Below are positions 53,362-61,067 of a stretch of DNA of 64,000 bases, piece by piece. The stretch is from Parapedobacter defluvii (GTDB lineage Bacteria > Bacteroidota > Bacteroidia > Sphingobacteriales > Sphingobacteriaceae), in contig NZ_BMIK01000002.1 in assembly GCF_014642075.1 (NCBI RefSeq), positions 496,001-560,000 on the forward strand. The letters run 5' to 3'. A program made the position numbers and the translations under genes. Positions within the stretch are counted from its first letter, which is position 1. Every line of letters starts with the position of its first letter. The notes beneath the pieces were generated by a model. That model made no database searches and was not told the origin of the DNA. It saw only the letters and a program-made list of their open reading frames with translations.

Positions 53362-53948
53362 GCCCGCAATTCCATCATCCGGGCCACATACTTTCCGATG
53401 ATGTCGAATTCAAGGTTGACCGTGTCGCCAGCCGTTACGTATTTGAGGTTTGTGTGCTCGTAGGTATAGGGGATGATCGCTACCGAAAACCGGTCGAGCT
53501 GCGCGTTGACCACCGTAAGGCTGATGCCGTTGACCGTGATGGAACCCTTTTCGACGGTGATGTTGCCGGAAGCACCGTCGTATTGAAAGGTATACAACCA
53601 ACTGCCTTGCTGGTCTTCCACCGATAGGCAGCGCGCGGTTTGGTCCACATGCCCCTGCACGATATGGCCGTCCAACCGGTCGCCCACCCGGGTGCATCGC
53701 TCCAGGTTGATGACACTGCCTACGCGTAAGTTGCCCAGGTTGGTTTTGGCGAGCGTCTCCGCAATCGCCGTCACCGTATGCATACCCGGTGACAACGCTA
53801 CTACGGTGAGGCAGACGCCGTTATGCGATACACTTTGGTCGATCTTCAATTCGTCCGATAGGGAAGAGGCAACCGTCAGGTGAAGGTTTTCTGCTTCCCG
53901 CCGAAGATCCGTCACGGTGCCGATGGTTTCGATAATGCCTGTGAACAT
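53358..53948 (-). CDS. ribE: Riboflavin synthase (alpha chain)
   Basis: 196 residues; dismutates two molecules of 6,7-dimethyl-8-ribityllumazine to riboflavin. MFTGIIETIGTV is the diagnostic start. Two homologous lumazine-binding halves are visible: DQSVSHNGVCLTVV...AETLAKTNLGNL, and KGSITVNGISLTVV with VAIIPYTYEHTNL. The order and length match RibE/RibC. It is the last gene of a six-gene minus run, 2 bases after hepT. No FMN riboswitch is visible upstream. Confidence 0.97.
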   Translation of the reverse strand: MFTGIIETIGTVTDLRREAENLHLTVASSLSDELKIDQSVSHNGVCLTVVALSPGMHTVTAIAETLAKTNLGNLRVGSVINLERCTRVGDRLDGHIVQGHVDQTARCLSVEDQQGSWLYTFQYDGASGNITVEKGSITVNGISLTVVNAQLDRFSVAIIPYTYEHTNLKYVTAGDTVNLEFDIIGKYVARMMELRA

Positions 53949-53950
53949 GG

Positions 53951-54289
53951 TCAGGATCTTTTTATGATTTGTTCAACTTGGTCGTGCAGTTCAGGGATCT
54001 TGTTGGCAATTACGTCCCATACGATCCGATAATTTATGCCCATATAGTCGTGGATAAGTTTATCTCGCATGCCTGCCATATTTTTCCAGTTGATCTCCGG
54101 ATATTGTACACGAAATTCGGCCGAAATCTTTTTTGCGGCTTCGCCAATAATTTCAATGCTGCGTACCGCTGCTCTTTTTAGTGTTTCATCGTCAATGAAC
54201 TCAGTGTATGACAGGTTAGACTTGGCAGCGATCAAATAGGAACATTCATCCAGCATATGCCGGAGATATTCACGCATGTCTTTAGACAT
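53951..54289 (-). CDS. hepT: HepT-like HEPN toxin (DUF86)
   Basis: 112-residue all-helical HEPN protein, a candidate RNase toxin. The HEPN motif RX4HXY is present as RDKLIHDY, with Arg75, His80 and Tyr82. In characterised MntA/HepT pairs that Tyr is adenylylated by the MntA antitoxin. N-terminal DECSYLIAAKSNLSYTEFIDDETLKRAAVRSIEIIGEA is the DUF86 signature. The gene overlaps mntA by 8 bases, as in known pairs. Confidence 0.88.
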   Translation of the reverse strand: MSKDMREYLRHMLDECSYLIAAKSNLSYTEFIDDETLKRAAVRSIEIIGEAAKKISAEFRVQYPEINWKNMAGMRDKLIHDYMGINYRIVWDVIANKIPELHDQVEQIIKRS

Positions 54290-54578
54290 AAATGACCTCT
54301 TTTAAGATTTTTGGGCCAATGTAAGGGCTTAGGCCATTTTTAGTTACAATTTCTACCCGTTCGTTTTGGAATAGACTTTCAAGTAAATCATAAGAAGCCA
54401 TGTAGTTATCAAAAGTCTCTTTCTCGTTATCGAAGTCAAGAAGGATGTCTATGTCACTCTTGTCGGTTTGTCTTTCGCGTGCATACGAGCCAAATAGACC
54501 AACATTTTTAACTCCATATTCGGAAAGTATCTTTTTATGCCTCTGAATGGTTGCTAAAATCTCGCTTTTGGATTTCAT
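54282..54578 (-). CDS. mntA: MntA-like minimal nucleotidyltransferase antitoxin
   Basis: 98 residues. MNT fold with GSYARERQTDKSDIDILLDFD: Gly30-Ser31 and the metal-binding Asp42 and Asp44. The HEPN neighbour downstream completes a type VII toxin-antitoxin pair in which MntA adds AMP units to HepT. The pair sits between lnt and ribE, two housekeeping genes, on the same strand, with 37 bases to lnt. Confidence 0.88.
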   Translation of the reverse strand: MKSKSEILATIQRHKKILSEYGVKNVGLFGSYARERQTDKSDIDILLDFDNEKETFDNYMASYDLLESLFQNERVEIVTKNGLSPYIGPKILKEVIYV

Positions 54579-54615
54579 AGTCTACCTCTTGTAACAAAGG
54601 ACGGTATTTTTCGTT

Positions 54616-56250
54616 TTATTTACAAATACTTTTCCGTTTCACCCGCCCGAATAACAAAAGGAGACCAAAAACGAGACTGCCCATACACCCCGCATATGCG
54701 AGATAATCGCCTGTACGCACGTAAAACGTGATTTCTTCATTGAGATTAATATCCTGCTTGATCGCCGCAGGTACCCACCATTGGGTCTTTTGCACGACAT
54801 CGCCCCGCTGGTTGATGAACCCGGAGATTCCTGTGTTGGCCGAGCGCGCCACCCACCGCCGTGTTTCGATCGCACGCAGCTTCGCATAGGCTAGATGCTG
54901 GTCTTTACCCGCCGTATTTCCCCACCAGCCGTCGTTCGTGATCACTGCAACGAATTGCGCACCCTCGCGGATGTATTCAGCGACATAGTTTCCCCAGATG
55001 GATTCATAGCAGATCACCGGTGCGGCACCGATACCGCTTTGGGAATAGAAGACCGACGGCTTATCCTGCCGCCCGTATCCGCCCGTTGTGCCGCCGAATG
55101 CGCTGAACAAGGGTTTCATGAATGCCAATGCCCCGCCGAACGGAAACTGTTCGACCCCGGCAACTAGTTTTGATTTGTGGTAAAATTGGAGTTTTGCCGA
55201 GTTTTCGATCAATATGGCGGCATTGAATACGTCGAGGTAATCCTTGCCCCAGGGCCTTGCCGTTGGTGTCTGCTGTTCGTTATAGAGCCGGTAGCTCTCG
55301 ATTCCAGACAGAATATTGCCGTTTTTATATGGCGAGAGGAACTGTTGCAGTTGCTGGAACGCAGGGTGCCCTAAGAACTCGCCTTCGTCATACCCCGGTG
55401 GGGGGTGGGCGATCGCGGTTTCGGGCCACACGAAAAACTCCGTATTCGGTTGCGCCACTGATTTAGACAGTTGGATCAGATTTTCCAATTGTTCCTCCGG
55501 TGCGATAAAGCTGAACTTTCCATAGGGATCCACATTGGGCTGCACAATCACCACGTTGGACGGATTCTCGTGTTCCTCATACGTCGCGTATCGCCAGATC
55601 GACCAAAGGGAGGGCAAGGCAACCAGTGCCGCGGTACTTCCCCAGAGGGCATACCGGCGCGAGCGCGCAAAACCGTCCTTAGCAGCCAATATCGCCAGGA
55701 ACACACCGCAGTTGACGGCCCATAGCCATACCGTACCGCCGTATACGCCCGTATATTCATACCATTGCACGAGCTGATGCGTACTGGCAAACCCATTCCC
55801 CAGGGTCATCCATGGGAAAGCGAGATCCCACGTTTGATGGAGGTACTCATAGGCGATCCAGAAACACACCAACCCCACGAGTGAAATCCCGATTGAATGG
55901 CGTTTTCGTAGCTGGTAGTATAAGCGGAAAGCCAGTGCCATCAGGAATGCCGCCAAGCCGAACGGGATGAGCGCAACAAATGCCGCCGCGTAGACCGGCA
56001 TGACTGCATTCATTGCGTTGAACACCCAATAAATGGAGGCGGTGTTCCACACCACACCCGTCAATCCGCCCAACAAGAATACCTTGGTGCCTTTCTTTTG
56101 ATAGTTGCCACGCATCACGCTTTCCAGGGCCAATAAGAGCGGCACAAACGCAACCCACAACAGGGGAGCGGTATACGGGATCGGTGGCCAGGCCAACCAC
56201 AGGAGGGCGGCGCTTAGCAGTGCCTGTAAATAAAGGTGTTTCACGGTCAA
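54616..56250 (-). CDS. lnt: Apolipoprotein N-acyltransferase
   Basis: 544-residue inner-membrane enzyme that adds the third acyl chain to lipoproteins. N-terminal membrane domain with about six helices (LLSAALLWLAWPPIPY, WVAFVPLLLALE, AIPFGLAAFLMALAF-like segments), then a periplasmic nitrilase domain with the Glu-Lys-Cys triad: Glu in VWPETAIAHPP, Lys in YHKSKLVAGVEQFPFGG, Cys in PVICYESIWG. A last membrane helix follows near the C-terminus. It starts at TTG 56250, overlapping the upstream gene's TGA; no ATG is available close by. This organism has many lipoproteins, so the enzyme will be busy. Confidence 0.95.
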   Translation of the reverse strand: MTVKHLYLQALLSAALLWLAWPPIPYTAPLLWVAFVPLLLALESVMRGNYQKKGTKVFLLGGLTGVVWNTASIYWVFNAMNAVMPVYAAAFVALIPFGLAAFLMALAFRLYYQLRKRHSIGISLVGLVCFWIAYEYLHQTWDLAFPWMTLGNGFASTHQLVQWYEYTGVYGGTVWLWAVNCGVFLAILAAKDGFARSRRYALWGSTAALVALPSLWSIWRYATYEEHENPSNVVIVQPNVDPYGKFSFIAPEEQLENLIQLSKSVAQPNTEFFVWPETAIAHPPPGYDEGEFLGHPAFQQLQQFLSPYKNGNILSGIESYRLYNEQQTPTARPWGKDYLDVFNAAILIENSAKLQFYHKSKLVAGVEQFPFGGALAFMKPLFSAFGGTTGGYGRQDKPSVFYSQSGIGAAPVICYESIWGNYVAEYIREGAQFVAVITNDGWWGNTAGKDQHLAYAKLRAIETRRWVARSANTGISGFINQRGDVVQKTQWWVPAAIKQDINLNEEITFYVRTGDYLAYAGCMGSLVFGLLLLFGRVKRKSICK

Positions 56251-56804
56251 AGTTGGGATAAGAGTTCGCTCTTCTTGTTCTCGTATTCTTCCTGCGTGAT
56301 CAGCTGTCGCTCAAACAGCGATTTCAGTTTTTTTAATTTCAGTGTCAGCGCATCGTCGGACTCAGCCAACGGCACAATCTTCAAGTGGGGCTCCTCCATG
56401 TCCTGAATGCCAGAGGTATGCTGCCTTTCACGGGCCTCGTTGCCCCACTGATAGAGTTTGCGGGCTTGGTTCTTGGGAATGTGTCCCATTTCCAGCGCAT
56501 CTCCTCCGGTTGGCGTCAGGAAAAATTTCGAACCGAGTATGCCCTCTTTAAAGGAAATATCCAGCACATCATCCCACGGGAAGATATCAAAATCCGTGGC
56601 AAGCCCGAGTTTCGTGGATCTGCAAAAGAAAATACGTTTGTCGGTCAATGCAATGCTGTCTGGAAACAAGGTTACCGCGGGCATTTTCTGTACGGCAACG
56701 TAAAGCACCTGCTCTCCGGTAGCCAGCATGTCCTGTAGTTTCACCAACAGCTTCTCCACTACTTTGGGGTCCTGTCCGTCGTTGATATATTGATCGATGT
56801 TCAT
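56247..56804 (-). CDS. PH-domain protein with C-terminal SHOCT motif
   Basis: 185 residues, no signal peptide. About 20-125 form a bacterial PH-like domain (EQVLYVAVQKMPAVTLFPDSIALTDKRIFFCRS, FPWDDVLDISFKEGILGSKFFLTP). The last 30 residues are a SHOCT helix hairpin (KKLKSLFERQLITQEEYENKKSELLSQL), a short oligomerisation motif. Similar proteins are widespread and uncharacterised. It overlaps lnt by 4 bases, so both are expressed together. Confidence 0.88.
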   Translation of the reverse strand: MNIDQYINDGQDPKVVEKLLVKLQDMLATGEQVLYVAVQKMPAVTLFPDSIALTDKRIFFCRSTKLGLATDFDIFPWDDVLDISFKEGILGSKFFLTPTGGDALEMGHIPKNQARKLYQWGNEARERQHTSGIQDMEEPHLKIVPLAESDDALTLKLKKLKSLFERQLITQEEYENKKSELLSQL

Positions 56805-56831
56805 GCGGGTTTTTATGCGAAGATAGGAAGT

Positions 56832-57497
56832 TTATCCCAAACCCTGCACACAAACCACGAATTCGCCTTTGATGGGATGCTCCTCAAAATGGGCGATCAC
56901 TTCCGCAAGTGTTCCCCGTATCGTCTCTTCATAGACTTTGCTGATTTCGCGCGATACGGAAGCCAACCGCTCACCGCCGAACGTGTCGGCAAACTCATGC
57001 AGGGTTTTAAGCAGCCGATGGGGAGACTCATAAAACACCAAGGTACGGCTTTCATCGGCTAACGCTTTCAATCGGGTCTGCCGCCCTTTCTTTACCGGCA
57101 GGAATCCCTCGAAGCAAAAACGGTCGCACGGCAATCCCGAAGTGACCAATGCCGGCACGAAGGCAGTGGCTCCCGGCAGACATTGTATGGCGATTCCGTG
57201 GCTGATGGCCTCACGTACCAACAGAAACCCCGGGTCGGATATGGCCGGTGTGCCTGCGTCGGAAATCAGGGCAACGGTCTGGCCGGCTTTCAGAAAACGG
57301 ATCACCTCGTTCACAGCTTTATGTTCGTTGTGCTGATGGTGGGCATAGGCCTTTTTTTCGATGCCGAAATGCTTAAGCAGCGGGGCACTCGTACGGGTAT
57401 CTTCCGCAAGAATGACATCCGCTTCTTTCAGGATGCGTATGGCCCGTAGCGTCATGTCTTCCAGATTGCCGATCGGGGTGGGGATGAGGTAAAGCAT
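56832..57497 (-). CDS. rsmI: 16S rRNA 2'-O-ribose methyltransferase RsmI
   Basis: 221 residues; methylates the 2'-hydroxyl of C1402 in 16S rRNA. Tetrapyrrole-methylase fold with LYLIPTPIGNLEDMTLRAI at the start, AEDTRTSAPLLKHF, ALISDAGTPAISDPGFLLV and the family's FYESPHRLLKTL. It lacks the about 60-residue C-terminal extension of the E. coli enzyme, as is normal in Bacteroidota. The ATG lies directly beside a heptad run, so the repeats form part of its leader. Divergent from serS. Confidence 0.95.
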   Translation of the reverse strand: MLYLIPTPIGNLEDMTLRAIRILKEADVILAEDTRTSAPLLKHFGIEKKAYAHHQHNEHKAVNEVIRFLKAGQTVALISDAGTPAISDPGFLLVREAISHGIAIQCLPGATAFVPALVTSGLPCDRFCFEGFLPVKKGRQTRLKALADESRTLVFYESPHRLLKTLHEFADTFGGERLASVSREISKVYEETIRGTLAEVIAHFEEHPIKGEFVVCVQGLG

Positions 57498-57501
57498 TTC
57501 T

Positions 57502-57617
57502 ATTAGATATTAGACATTAGATATTAGACATTAGACATGTGATGCTTCACAAATGGGGGATGTCTCATATCTCACATCTCATATCTCACATCTGATATCT
57601 CATATCTCACATCTCCT
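57502..57617. repeat. Convergent heptad runs between rsmI and serS
   Basis: Left run 57502-57536: five units ATTAGA(C/T). A 25-base spacer follows. Right run 57562-57617: eight units of the form ATCTCA(C/T), with three variants (GTCTCAT, ATCTGAT, ATCTCCT). The reverse complement of the right unit (ATGAGAT) differs from the left unit (ATTAGAT) by one base. The right run stops 3 bases before the serS -7 box. Confidence 0.88.
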
Positions 57618-57620
57618 TCC

Positions 57621-57628
57621 TATCTTTG
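57621..57628 (+). promoter_or_regulatory. -7 promoter box for serS
   Basis: TATCTTTG, a full match to TAnnTTTG. Transcription would start near 57635, about 80 bases before the serS ATG at 57718. Confidence 0.65.
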
Positions 57629-57717
57629 CGAGCACAAAATAAGCGAAATCGTCCTGATTTTCAAAAATGCATGACGGTTTGGTAGCTGATAAAGAAGAAT
57701 TAAACAGACAAAATAGC

Positions 57718-58989
57718 ATGTTGCAGGTTAATTATATCCGTGAAAACCGTGACCAAGTGATTGAACGCTTGATGGTCCGGAATTTTAAAGCGCTGGAATT
57801 GGTAGACGAGGTAATCGCACTCGATGAGCGTCGCAGGCAGTTGCAGACCGAGTCAGATTCCCTAGCGGCGGAGGCAAATGCGGCGGCACGGCAGATCGGT
57901 GAACTGATGCGTCAGGGGCGGCGTGACGAAGCGGAAGCGATCAAAGCCCGTTCCGGCGGATATAAGGAGCAACAGAAAAAACTAGCGGATGAACAGGCGG
58001 CTGTAGAAGCAGACCTGTATGAAAAGTTGGTGCTTCTACCCAATCTGCCTCATCACTCCGTACCGAAAGGTGTCGGCGCGGAAGATAACGAAGTGGTGTT
58101 GGAGTATGGCCATCGTCCCGAGCTCCCGGAGGATGCGTTACCTCACTGGGAACTGGCAGCCAAGTATGATATCATCGACTTTGAACTCGGTACCAAGGTG
58201 TCTGGGGCTGGTTTTCCGGTTTATAAAGGCAAAGGAGCCCGTCTGCAGCGCGCCATGATTAACTTTTTTCTCGATCGGGCAGCAGAGGCGGGCTATCAGG
58301 AGGTACAGCCTCCTATCCTGATCAACGAGGCATCTGGGTTTGGTACAGGGCAATTGCCCGACAAGGAGGGGCAAATGTATTACGTCGGCATTGACAATCT
58401 ATACCTGATTCCGACAGCCGAAGTGCCGGTAACCAATCTTTACCGCGATACCATCGTCAGGGAATCGGATTTTCCCATCAAAATGACGGCCTACACACCC
58501 TGTTTTCGCCGAGAGGCAGGATCTTACGGTGCCCATGTGCGTGGATTGAACCGCCTGCACCAATTCGATAAAGTTGAGGTTGTGCAGATCGTACACCCCG
58601 ACAGCTCCTATAAAGTACTGGAAGAGATGAGCACCTATGTGCAGTCTCTGCTGCAAGCATTGAACCTCCCGTACCGCGTACTGCGTCTTTGTGGAGGCGA
58701 CATGGGATTCACATCAGCGCTAACGTATGATATGGAGGTTTGGAGCGCTGCTCAGAAACGCTGGTTGGAAGTATCTTCCGTATCCAATTTCGAAACCTAC
58801 CAAAGCAATCGGCTGAAAGTGCGCTTTAAAGGGGAGAACGGTAAAACACAGTTAGCGCACACACTCAATGGCAGCGCACTGGCCTTACCCCGTATTTTGG
58901 CCTCTCTGTTGGAAGATAATCAGACGGCGGAGGGGATAAGAATACCGGAAGTACTGGTGCCCTATGCAGGGTTTGAATGGATAGACTGA
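57718..58989 (+). CDS. serS: Seryl-tRNA synthetase
   Basis: 423-residue class II aminoacyl-tRNA synthetase. I chose ATG 57718 because MLQVNYIRENRDQVIERLMV is the family's usual start; ATG 57667 would add a 17-residue extension that lies within the leader. N-terminal tRNA-binding coiled coil (about 25-110). Class II motif 2 is TPCFRREAGSYG and motif 3 is NGSALALPRILASLLEDNQ. The serine-binding TAEVPVTNLYRD is present. Confidence 0.97.
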   Translation: MLQVNYIRENRDQVIERLMVRNFKALELVDEVIALDERRRQLQTESDSLAAEANAAARQIGELMRQGRRDEAEAIKARSGGYKEQQKKLADEQAAVEADLYEKLVLLPNLPHHSVPKGVGAEDNEVVLEYGHRPELPEDALPHWELAAKYDIIDFELGTKVSGAGFPVYKGKGARLQRAMINFFLDRAAEAGYQEVQPPILINEASGFGTGQLPDKEGQMYYVGIDNLYLIPTAEVPVTNLYRDTIVRESDFPIKMTAYTPCFRREAGSYGAHVRGLNRLHQFDKVEVVQIVHPDSSYKVLEEMSTYVQSLLQALNLPYRVLRLCGGDMGFTSALTYDMEVWSAAQKRWLEVSSVSNFETYQSNRLKVRFKGENGKTQLAHTLNGSALALPRILASLLEDNQTAEGIRIPEVLVPYAGFEWID

Positions 58990-59006
58990 AGTTGGGCATC
59001 GCTACG

Positions 59007-59237
59007 CTACCCACGGAGGGACACTTCTCTGTAAAGGTGCTTGAACATAACGCCCGGATCTTCGCCGATGGCCAACGCAATGAGGTAAAGTTCATCCGCC
59101 CGCAACTGTGACTTCGGATTGATACTCAGTTGGCTAAGCCGATATGTACTCAACCCTGTCTTTCTCGCCACTTCAGCCCTGTTTACGGATCTTTTGGCCA
59201 GGTAGAGGCCAAGCTCCGTCAGTGTCCCCTTATTCAA
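59007..59237 (-). CDS. Small XRE-type helix-turn-helix regulator
   Basis: 76 residues starting at TTG 59237; an in-frame stop lies three codons upstream and there is no ATG. Five-helix Cro/CI fold: LGLYLAKRSVNRAEVARKTGLSTYRLSQLSINPKSQLRADELYLIALAIGEDPGVMFKHLY. The HTH is RAEVARKTGLSTYRLSQLS. No other domain. It lies after serS, on the opposite strand, and could act on the repeat-rich region at 59575-59706; that is inference. Confidence 0.75.
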   Translation of the reverse strand: MNKGTLTELGLYLAKRSVNRAEVARKTGLSTYRLSQLSINPKSQLRADELYLIALAIGEDPGVMFKHLYREVSLRG

Positions 59238-59306
59238 GTCGTTCTATCTTTTAGTCTTCGAGTCCGGGTAAAAATATCGCCTTATGCATTTTATGTAAAA
59301 AATATT

Positions 59307-59335
59307 TTGATATATGTGTATATTCTCTATTTTTG
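59307..59335 (+). promoter_or_regulatory. Promoter of a putative small RNA
   Basis: TTG at 59307-59309, 18 bases, then TATTTTTG at 59328-59335 (full -7 match), with no ORF immediately downstream. A terminator follows 135 bases later. Confidence 0.5.
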
Positions 59336-59341
59336 TAGAGT

Positions 59342-59494
59342 CTAAACACTATAACTAAACGGGTAGCCAACTTGTATATAAGTTTTCTGTAATTTTCGAC
59401 ATACTTGCGGTTTTGGGAATTGTTCCGCTTGTACTATGTGTTTGTGAATCCAAAACAATTCTATCGCTAAAAGGGGCTCCCCGCCCCTTTTTTT
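59342..59494 (+). ncRNA. Putative small RNA between XRE and DUF6266 genes
   Basis: About 150 bases bounded by a promoter-like sequence and a rho-independent terminator, with no convincing ORF. Two pairings that exclude each other are visible: GTTTTGG (59410-59416) with CCAAAAC (59450-59456), and GAATTGTT (59417-59424) with AACAATTC (59454-59461). A 5-bp hairpin lies at AACTT/AAGTT around 59379-59394. I recognise no Rfam-type class. Low certainty. Confidence 0.35.
59469..59494 (+). terminator. Rho-independent terminator
   Basis: AAAAGGGGC (59469-59477), 5-base loop, GCCCCTTTT (59483-59491), with T continuing to 59494. A clear plus-strand intrinsic terminator with no gene directly before it. 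Confidence 0.75.
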
Positions 59495-59574
59495 GTGCCT
59501 TCCTTGCCGCTAGGTTTCGATGTTTTCTTCGCCTCCTCCGCAATATTTTCGTAAACTCTTTGAGATACATTGAC

Positions 59575-59706
59575 TATCTACAAATATTAAACAATGTTTA
59601 AACATATGGTTAACATAGGGTTAACATAGGGTTTATATAGGTAACATCTATAATAATACTCTATAAAATTATTGTATTTATATTTTTATTACTATATTTG
59701 TAGATA
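59575..59706. promoter_or_regulatory. Regulatory region: 13-bp inverted repeats around 11-bp direct repeats
   Basis: TATCTACAAATAT at 59575-59587 and its exact reverse complement at 59694-59706 flank 106 AT-rich bases. Between them lie 11-bp direct repeats: GGTTAACATAG at 59608-59618 and 59619-59629, GGTTTATATAG at 59630-59640 and a degenerate fourth. The right inverted repeat contains TATATTTG (59693-59700), with TTG 18 bases upstream (59672-59674), a promoter for the DUF6266 gene. The left one holds AATATTTG facing leftward. Repeats spaced one helical turn apart suit cooperative regulator binding. Confidence 0.6.
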
Positions 59707-59743
59707 ATCGTTATTGAATTGGTTACCTGGAAAAGTACAACAT

Positions 59744-60481
59744 ATGGCTATCGCAGAGCAAGGAATAAATGGCCCATTCCGTGGCAAGGTAGGATCAGTA
59801 ATCGGATATCAATTGAATGGTCAGAATGTGATGCGTTCGATCAGTAAGCCGCGTAAACGGCCATTTACGGAACGGGAACTGCTGAATCAGGCGAAAATGA
59901 AAGTGACTTCTCAATTTTTAGAACGTATAAGATTTTACGTTAAATTTGGCTTTCGGGGTGAAGCACCCGAAGGCAGCAGGGTAGGAGCATTTCAACTGGC
60001 GCAGTCGCAGGTAAGGAAGCATGCGTTGGAGATTGATTCGGAAGGTAAGCCGTTTGTTAATCCTGCAAAAGTGCTGATTTCCAAGGGGAATTTAGAACCA
60101 CCGTTAAACTGCTCGGTAACGGCGGAAGGAGACCGGTTGTTCTTTCGTTGGGATTATTTGGAGTCTGGTGGATACCATCGGCTTCTGACGTTGGCATATG
60201 ACGGCGATTCGTTCCATTTCTTTCGGGATGTGGGGGCCGAACGGCGCAGCGGCCAAGACACCTGGGACCTCCATGATTTGGATTTGCTGGAGCAGCCTCT
60301 TCACGTATATGCAGCATTCCGGAATACGATGACCGATGAGATCTCCGACAGCGTGTACTGCGGGGCTATCGAGCCATCGGCTCCATCCGTGCCAGGTACT
60401 GATCGTTCCCGTCCTCAAACACCACCTGCACCACCCAGCCCTCCGTCCGGGCAATACGCGTTAACATTTCCTGATCAATGA
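59744..60481 (+). CDS. DUF6266 family protein with overprinted tail
   Basis: 245 residues from ATG 59744 (MAIAEQGINGPFRGKVGSVI), the standard start of this Bacteroidota family of unknown function. FTERELLNQAKMKVTSQFLE and the paired beta segments LFFRWDYLESGGYHRLLTLAYD and LHVYAAFRNTMTDEISDSVYCG follow the family pattern. The family would be expected to end near that last block. The remaining 38 or so residues (from about AIEPSAPSVPG) are proline/serine-rich and lie antisense to the 3' end of the methyltransferase gene, so they look like an added tail. Its own promoter sits within the inverted-repeat region. Confidence 0.82.
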   Translation: MAIAEQGINGPFRGKVGSVIGYQLNGQNVMRSISKPRKRPFTERELLNQAKMKVTSQFLERIRFYVKFGFRGEAPEGSRVGAFQLAQSQVRKHALEIDSEGKPFVNPAKVLISKGNLEPPLNCSVTAEGDRLFFRWDYLESGGYHRLLTLAYDGDSFHFFRDVGAERRSGQDTWDLHDLDLLEQPLHVYAAFRNTMTDEISDSVYCGAIEPSAPSVPGTDRSRPQTPPAPPSPPSGQYALTFPDQ

Positions 60482-61067
60482 ACAGCCAGTTGAACGGTTC
60501 CCCGGTTTCGCCTTTGTATTCGTATTGGTAGCGGATTTCTCCCTGATAACCGTGTGGTTTTTCAACCGATCCGTCGGCATAAAGGTAACTGATATCGGAT
60601 GAATCGAACAACAGCTGTCCTCCCTGGCGCAGCAGCGAGCGGCAGTGCCGCAACAACGTGCTGAGACCGGCAATGGTACCTGCCAGGCCGATGCCGTTCA
60701 TCAGAAACAGCAGCGTGTCGTATTGCCCAGTATCGCAATTAAAAAAATCCTGTTGCAGCACCTTCTGCACCCCGCGCTTATGCATAACGGCACAGGCTCC
60801 GGGCGAAAACTCCAAAGCAGTTACATCAACCCCCTGTTCCTGCAAATACAATGCATGGCTGCCGACGCCGGCACCGACATCCAGTATGCGGCCGTCGCAT
60901 AGTGCCAGCGCAATATGTTCAAGTTCCGGAAATTCGTCAGGCTCCCGGAAGAATACTTCGACGGGCATTTCTTCCAGATCGCCATAGCTAGTGTGCAACA
61001 TCAGTTTTTCCCGGGTGTTGCCGAGAAAATAATCGTGAAGGGCATTGCCCAAAACATCAGGTACCAT
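60366..61067 (-). CDS. Class I SAM-dependent methyltransferase
   Basis: 233 residues from ATG 61067, which overlaps the end of pncB by 11 bases. The longer frame from 61136 would lie largely inside pncB. Rossmann motif I is ILDVGAGVGSHALYL, with acidic VTALEFSPGAC and the later LLFLMNGIGLAGTIAGL and GGQLLFDSSDISYL. The N-terminal LHTSYGDLEEMPVEVFFRE is characteristic of a small-molecule methyltransferase group, but substrate is unknown. Coupling with pncB suggests a link to nicotinate or NAD metabolism (for example methylation of nicotinamide), as inference only. The 3' end overlaps the DUF6266 gene by 116 bases in antisense. Confidence 0.82.
   Translation of the reverse strand: MVPDVLGNALHDYFLGNTREKLMLHTSYGDLEEMPVEVFFREPDEFPELEHIALALCDGRILDVGAGVGSHALYLQEQGVDVTALEFSPGACAVMHKRGVQKVLQQDFFNCDTGQYDTLLFLMNGIGLAGTIAGLSTLLRHCRSLLRQGGQLLFDSSDISYLYADGSVEKPHGYQGEIRYQYEYKGETGEPFNWLFIDQEMLTRIARTEGWVVQVVFEDGNDQYLARMEPMAR

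Noticed and set aside
57667-57717. 17-residue N-terminal extension of SerS
   Set aside because: ATG 57718 gives the conserved family start; the upstream part lies in the leader.
59355-59570. 71-codon Arg-rich ORF on the minus strand after the left inverted repeat
   Set aside because: It begins at a suggestive place, but its middle is encoded by the terminator stem and its composition is that of random sequence. Kept out for lack of support.
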